In this document: positions 59,851-64,000 of the stretch, one piece after another | Layout: each line of letters opens with the position of its first letter | Numbering within the stretch: the stretch's first letter is position 1 | NCBI RefSeq assembly: GCF_051014685.1 | Contig: NC_135054.1 | Location: 9,738,001-9,802,000 of the forward strand | From: Ptiloglossa arizonensis | Taxonomy: Eukaryota; Arthropoda; Insecta; Hymenoptera; Colletidae | DNA length: 64,000 nucleotides | Direction of reading: 5' to 3' | Translations under genes and position numbers: made by a program | Notes under the pieces: generated by a model | Database searches by the model: none | The model's input: only the letters and a program-made list of their open reading frames with translations | What the model was told of the DNA's origin: nothing

Positions 59851-61297
59851 TACTTTTGTGAATTTAATGAAAAAATAAGAAAGTCAATGTTTTGCATTAT
59901 TAATTGATACATTAATATGCGAGCAGTCTCGCTTCGAAGTTTCAAAGAATAAGAAATAAATATATTATTATTTACTTGTTAGTTTTCAACGATCTGTTTT
60001 TATTGATCCATCGAAAACCTAAAAGAAAATCTACGATTACTCAAAAATTTTGCCTAAATACTACGTCGATGTTGGTTTTCCATGTAAGTCAATCTTGACC
60101 TTGTTTAGTGAATCTTTGTGCTCTTTTGTAGGCACATAAATGGAGACTTTAATTGCTTTTCACCTAAACCTCGTGTTGCACATTGCGAAATGTCGAAAGT
60201 AGGTTGATGTACTTGCATTTAGTATAATCACCTTTCACCCAAGATTCGTAACTGAATTACATTTACAACAGAAAAAAACTCGTGTTCAATTATAGTAAGA
60301 TCTCCACTATTAGTGCTAAGTGGGGATCTCAAAATACGAATAATCGATTTGGTACTCTTTTTTGTTTTCATAATATTTCTGATATTATTTTCCTATAATA
60401 AATTTTGTACGAAGAGAATCAACCGTTTCTCTAGAATTTCCTAAATCTATTAACTTCAATTTTTCATTAATTGTGAAAGGTGCGTGTTTTCCCTTTTCCG
60501 AAATTTAAAATTAGAAATTTAGAAAAAAATATAGTATAATAAAAAAAAAAGGGTATTAGGGGACTAACAAAGAGAATTTTTTTCACGAATACCGATAACG
60601 TAGATTTTATTGTATTTTCCCATAATCGAAAGCGTGAAGAATTTTCTCAACGTTAAATTCTAATTGTATTGTATTTCGTGTAAAAATAATAAAACCGATT
60701 TCACTATACAAACTATATGAATGAAGTTGAATTCGATATCGTACAAAAGTGATGTCCCATTGAAACTTTGTAGCCATTGACGAACTAAAGATCAGCTCAA
60801 GAAGAAAATAGAATCAAAATTTACGCACATGGGGAAACTTTCAGTCTCTTTCCTTCGATTTCTTGACTTGTCAAGAGCGTAAATCATCGCTTCCCCTCGC
60901 TGAATTCAACGCACTGCTTAGCGTGTAATTGATTGTACTTTCTTTCCCGCAGAGAAGCCTACGGAAGGTCATTGTTTTCATCTGACGGAAACCGTGAAAC
61001 GACCCTTTCGATTGATACAATCGACAAGATCGTATAACTTGTTCGCTTTCTTCGTTCTCTATTTTCCCTTTAATATGTATATCACAAATTCCTTTAATAC
61101 GTACATCGTAACCAAAATTACGATTCACGATATTGACTTAAGACTGCCCTTGCAAGAAAATCAAAAAGTGAAGGTAGATAGATTCAAAGCAATCCATCGA
61201 TGGATTTGGAAATTTGAAGAAAATCATTAAATTGAATCAAGGAAAACGACGAAATTAATTACTACCTTAAAGTTTTCAGGTAGTTGTATACCCCAGT
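59851..61297. other. Intergenic AT-rich region
   Basis: Nothing recognised. Overlapping frames at 60,871-61,230 on both strands have no motif. Confidence 0.45.
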
Positions 61298-61472
61298 GTA
61301 GTTTCGGTCATGTGGTTATAAAAGTTTTCCCTATCTTTTCAATTAAAAGCAACACCGCGGACCGTTTTTATCTGTAGTGACAATTTTTGGCAGCCAAAGA
61401 CTAATTAACGATACGTGTTCATAATATAAACAGTTACTACATCATATATTCGTACAACTGTTCGCGTACTAT
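61298..61472 (+). repeat. Dispersed repeat B, copy 2
   Basis: Similar to 18,655-18,815 in the same orientation, about 170 bp with several small indels. Confidence 0.65.
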
Positions 61473-61554
61473 ATATACAGGCATTATACATATCGGTTGT
61501 AAACTATTCCACTAATTTGGAATATCTTCCATTCGTAATACAACTAGTACTACT

Positions 61555-61745
61555 ATTAATAATAATCTCCCGTGTTGCATACCCCTCGATGCCGTACGGG
61601 AGCCATTTTTCTTTTTTACATGGAGGAAATTTTTCAGAGACTTCCCCGGGTCGTTGAAATGAAGTTGGAAAGAGTATGCGATCCATCCTGGCACTTCGGA
61701 TTCGTAACCTGCCTACCAAAACCCTCACGATGATAATCCTTGTAC
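61555..61745 (-). repeat. GC-rich dispersed repeat C, copy 2
   Basis: The minus-strand translation resembles the plus-strand translation of 44,500-44,655, sharing RILVG/RVLVG, GEV and KFPP segments. It adjoins the R1-type corpse that starts near 61,790. Confidence 0.5.
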
Positions 61746-61789
61746 GACTATACAGAAGCACCGGGAACTAACAGGGGTATAACATCAGG

Positions 61790-62810
61790 TATCGACTCTC
61801 GAGTAGTACCCATGAGGGTGCCCATACAGGGGAAACTATTCAAATTCAGATTCTCCCAGCAGTGACGGATCTTCTACATCAATGCACGATAAAACAGCAT
61901 ATATAAATAACTTTAATCTTTAAGCAAGTTAGAAACTCATCTACGAGAATCTGTTTCCCCACCACGTCCCCTATCTCTATCATTTCAGGTACTTTCGACA
62001 TGCTCAAGAGATGCGCGATAAAACAGCATATATGAATAACTTTAATCTTTAAGCAAGTTAAAGACGCCCCTACGAGAATCTGTTTCCCCACCACGTCCTC
62101 TATTTTTAACATTCCAGGTACTTTCGACATGCTCAAGAGATGCACGATGAAACAGTATGTATTGATAACTTTAATCTTTAAACAAGTTAGAAACGCCTCT
62201 ATGAAAATCTGTTTCCTCATTACATCTTCTATTTCTAACATTCCAGGTACTTTCGACATGCTCAAGAGAATTGTGTTATACAAGTCGATAGCTTCCCCTT
62301 TTCCCCATAATAGGGGAGTGTGAGCCACGTTCCCCAACAGACCCGAATACCTAGTCCACTGAGCTGAGAGTCAACGAGGGGAAGTTGGCCTCGACTATCC
62401 GGAGACTCGGGGCGAAAAACAACGCACCAAGTCCCAATTGTGTGTACGGCCGATTCTGGGTCTTGGCTCAGGGCGTCCTTGAAGACGGCTTCTGACAGTT
62501 GTTCGACCGCTGCTGTCTACAGTTGTTCGAGGCCAGGCAATTCCCCTTCACCTGGAAGGTAACCTGGCGGTCCTCCTCCGGAAGGTAGACAAGCTCCTGG
62601 ACCCTTCGTTCGTGTACCGGCTCATTTGTCTTCTTGACGATACGGATAAACTTTTCGAAAGAATATTGACAGTCTGCATCGTCAGGTATCTGTCACGGAA
62701 TGAACCTGACCTGGCCGAGTGCTAGTTCAGCCAATGCATTTAATATCCTACTTTAGAGTAGGGGAGAGGGCAATTACGTGGGAACTCAAAGACCATGGAG
62801 GACTTACCTA
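61790..62810 (+). mobile_element. R1-type retrotransposon corpse, 5' portion of a split copy
   Basis: Parallel to the copy at 50.24-51.6 kb. The text around 61,810-61,860 (CCCATGAGGGTGCCCATACA) matches the R1 linker near 50,422. Parts around 62,380-62,500 match the GGCGAAAAAC region, and 62,550-62,720 the FTWKV...LLRK and DDTDKLFERILTVCIVRYLS segments. The frame is broken. The copy is interrupted by a tandem repeat (61.88-62.27 kb) and then by a MITE at 62,811. Confidence 0.7.
61883..62270 (-). repeat. 129-bp tandem repeat, three in-frame copies
   Basis: The word CTTTAATCTT recurs at 61,911, 62,040 and 62,169, giving a period of exactly 129 bases, or 43 codons. The minus-strand frame (61,879-62,337, 152 codons) stays open through all three units, each reading LLSMSKVPGM...FLTCLKIKV with substitutions. 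It is embedded in an R1-type corpse, so a real protein is unlikely, but the open frame across diverged units is unusual. Confidence 0.85.
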
Positions 62811-63018
62811 TAACAGGTTGCTCAATAAGTTATGTCGTTCGATAAGAAATGGAGCTATTAGATTTATTACTTTACAGATACTACTGTTTGATGAACATGT
62901 GTGAAGTTTTATGTAAATCTGTCGAGTCGTTCGTATATTTACAGTTGTTCAAAGTCGAAGTGTGATAGTGTATTTTTACAATAGAAAAAACGACAAAACT
63001 TATTAAACAACTTCATTA
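62811..63018. mobile_element. Second copy of the 210-bp deleted mariner MITE
   Basis: Matches 5,003-5,222 along its length, including the GGTTGCTCAATAAG left end, the CTGTTTGATGAACATGTGTG interior, the GTTCAAAGTYGAAGTGTSAT stretch and the AAAACTTATTRAACAA right end. It lies within an R1-type corpse. Confidence 0.8.
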
Positions 63019-63189
63019 AGTTGTTGCATACTGCCCCTAGTACAAGGGTAGTAGTTTCTTGTACAGAGGACTATTTCTGCGAGGACTATTTCTTGATGTC
63101 AAATTTTACGTGCTCCTTAAGGCTCTATTTGCATCCATTGAACGTGACTTTAATTCCAGTATGGATCGATGAACATTTAGGAACACAAG

Positions 63190-63300
63190 ACTCCTCCAAG
63201 AGGACTACTTCTGCGACATTTGGATAGGGTATTCGGGCGGATATGAGATGAAGAGGAAAGAGATGTACTCCGAGGTTCTATCTGTGAAGTAGTCATGTTG
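63190..63300 (+). mobile_element. R1-type corpse, 3' portion of the split copy
   Basis: Translation gives DIWIGYSGGYEMKRKEMYSEVL, matching NMWIEYPGRYGMEQREVYSRVL of the 50-51 kb copy. It is separated from the 5' portion by the MITE and about 170 bp of other sequence. Confidence 0.65.
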
Positions 63301-63733
63301 CAGAAGGAGGCCGCGGGAAAGGAGCGTGCATGTGGTGCAGTGTTCAGGGCAAAAGGCTGTTCTTCTAGTGGTGGTATAAGTTGCTCGGGTCCTTTTTCAC
63401 TATTGTCGGTGATATCATAACCGATTGCATCGTGGACGTGATGTTCCGCAATAGGAGTGCTGGTACATGGTCACAGTGTATCTGGAAATTGTTTTGAGAG
63501 GGATGACTATTGTATACAGGATGCTCCTTCAAGGTAACAGATCGAGAGAGCCAGACAGAGCCCTTGATACAAGAAACAACATTGAAAATGGTGAATGGGC
63601 ACAACGTAGGTAAAGGCGGAGGTTTTTAAGAAGGTATCCCAAGAGACCAGTCCAGGACGAGTTCTGCACTACTCCAGGAAAAAAGACTTTCGGAAGTGTG
63701 TGCATAAATGCATTTGTCCTCTCGATACATACT
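63301..63733. other. GC-richer stretch, probably transposon debris
   Basis: Composition continues that of the R1 corpse, but no clear motif was found. Overlapping minus-strand frames (63,365-63,744) are not recognisable. Confidence 0.35.
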
Positions 63734-63828
63734 AGGTTGTTCAATAAATTTTGTCAGTATAGTACTAGGTTGCTCAATAATACAAATATATGTTTTGTCA
63801 TTGGACCAAAATGATTGAACAACTTATT
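63734..63828. mobile_element. Nested mariner-end MITE pair
   Basis: Two left ends of the same family (ACTAGGTTGTTCAATAAATT and ACTAGGTTGCTCAATAATAC) lie 39 bases apart, followed by an inverted end (ATGATTGAACAACTTATTAT). This fits one copy inserted into another, as at 5.7 and 16.6 kb. Confidence 0.65.
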
Positions 63829-64000
63829 ATAATAAAAAATAACGGTAACGATATATCGACTGAGAATTAAAAAATGAGAAAAGATAAAATATTATTAAAA
63901 TTCTTTCCGCGATGTTTTAGATAAAGTGTCGACGAAATCGAAGAAGTGTCCGGTTTCACAGTAAAAATTCGAAGTAAATGTTCATCGATCCATATTGGAA

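Noticed and set aside
61879..62337. 152-codon minus-strand frame as a real protein gene
   Set aside because: It lies in R1-type debris and consists of three tandem repeat units; kept only as a finding.
1..64000. CRISPR array, operon, phage or other prokaryotic system
   Set aside because: No regularly spaced repeat array or gene cluster of that kind exists. Introns, transposon types and gene content are eukaryotic.

Overview
This is an AT-rich, gene-poor stretch of a eukaryotic nuclear genome. It has spliceosomal introns with GT/AG ends, a metazoan RNA polymerase III subunit gene, a large C2H2 zinc-finger gene, and many decayed Tc1/mariner transposons plus non-LTR retrotransposon pieces of the R1 type. 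That mix, with very low GC outside exons and R1-like pieces, points to an insect, most likely a hymenopteran such as a bee or ant. The order is an inference from composition and repeat content. There is no sign of bacterial, organellar or viral gene organisation, and no CRISPR array.

Layout. Positions 1-18,200 hold no exon I can recognise. They carry old transposons: a mariner at 1.2-1.85 kb, a Tc1-type DDE remnant at 3.6 kb, mariner-derived MITEs at 5.0 and 5.7-5.9 kb, a LINE reverse-transcriptase remnant at 7.1-7.7 kb with a MITE at its 3' side, and Tc1/mariner pieces at 9, 12.6 and 14.2-15.1 kb. A hAT-like BED finger lies at 15.6 kb. Positions 18,213-33,180 contain the 3' part of a plus-strand gene for a single-pass membrane protein: a transmembrane exon, a cytoplasmic exon with a PPPY motif, and a terminal exon. 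A GC-rich TATA promoter at 25.8 kb seems able to start a second isoform without the membrane exon. The large introns carry further Tc1 copies, including one with both terminal inverted repeats (31.25-32.86 kb).

Positions 33.2-38.9 kb are intergenic, with mariner and Tc1 remnants. From 48,993 down to about 39,659 (minus strand) lies a two-exon gene for a zinc-finger protein of roughly 1,277 residues. Its fingers are arranged in three-finger modules. An in-frame TAA falls where a seventh module should start, and the seventh module continues open for another 238 codons to 38,942. A GC-richer block at 49.45-49.66 kb may be a shared promoter between this gene and the plus-strand Pol III subunit gene POLR3E/RPC5 (eight coding exons, 52,452-54,804). 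An R1-type retrotransposon corpse lies between them.

Positions 54.8-64 kb are intergenic. They hold dispersed repeats, a second R1 corpse with a 129-bp in-frame tandem repeat, and another mariner MITE nested in that R1 copy. The three genes have no evident shared pathway: one builds RNA polymerase III, one is a probable nuclear DNA-binding protein, and one is a membrane protein of unknown role. I found no convincing new multi-gene system. The most informative oddities are the interrupted seventh zinc-finger module and the predicted membrane/soluble isoform switch.
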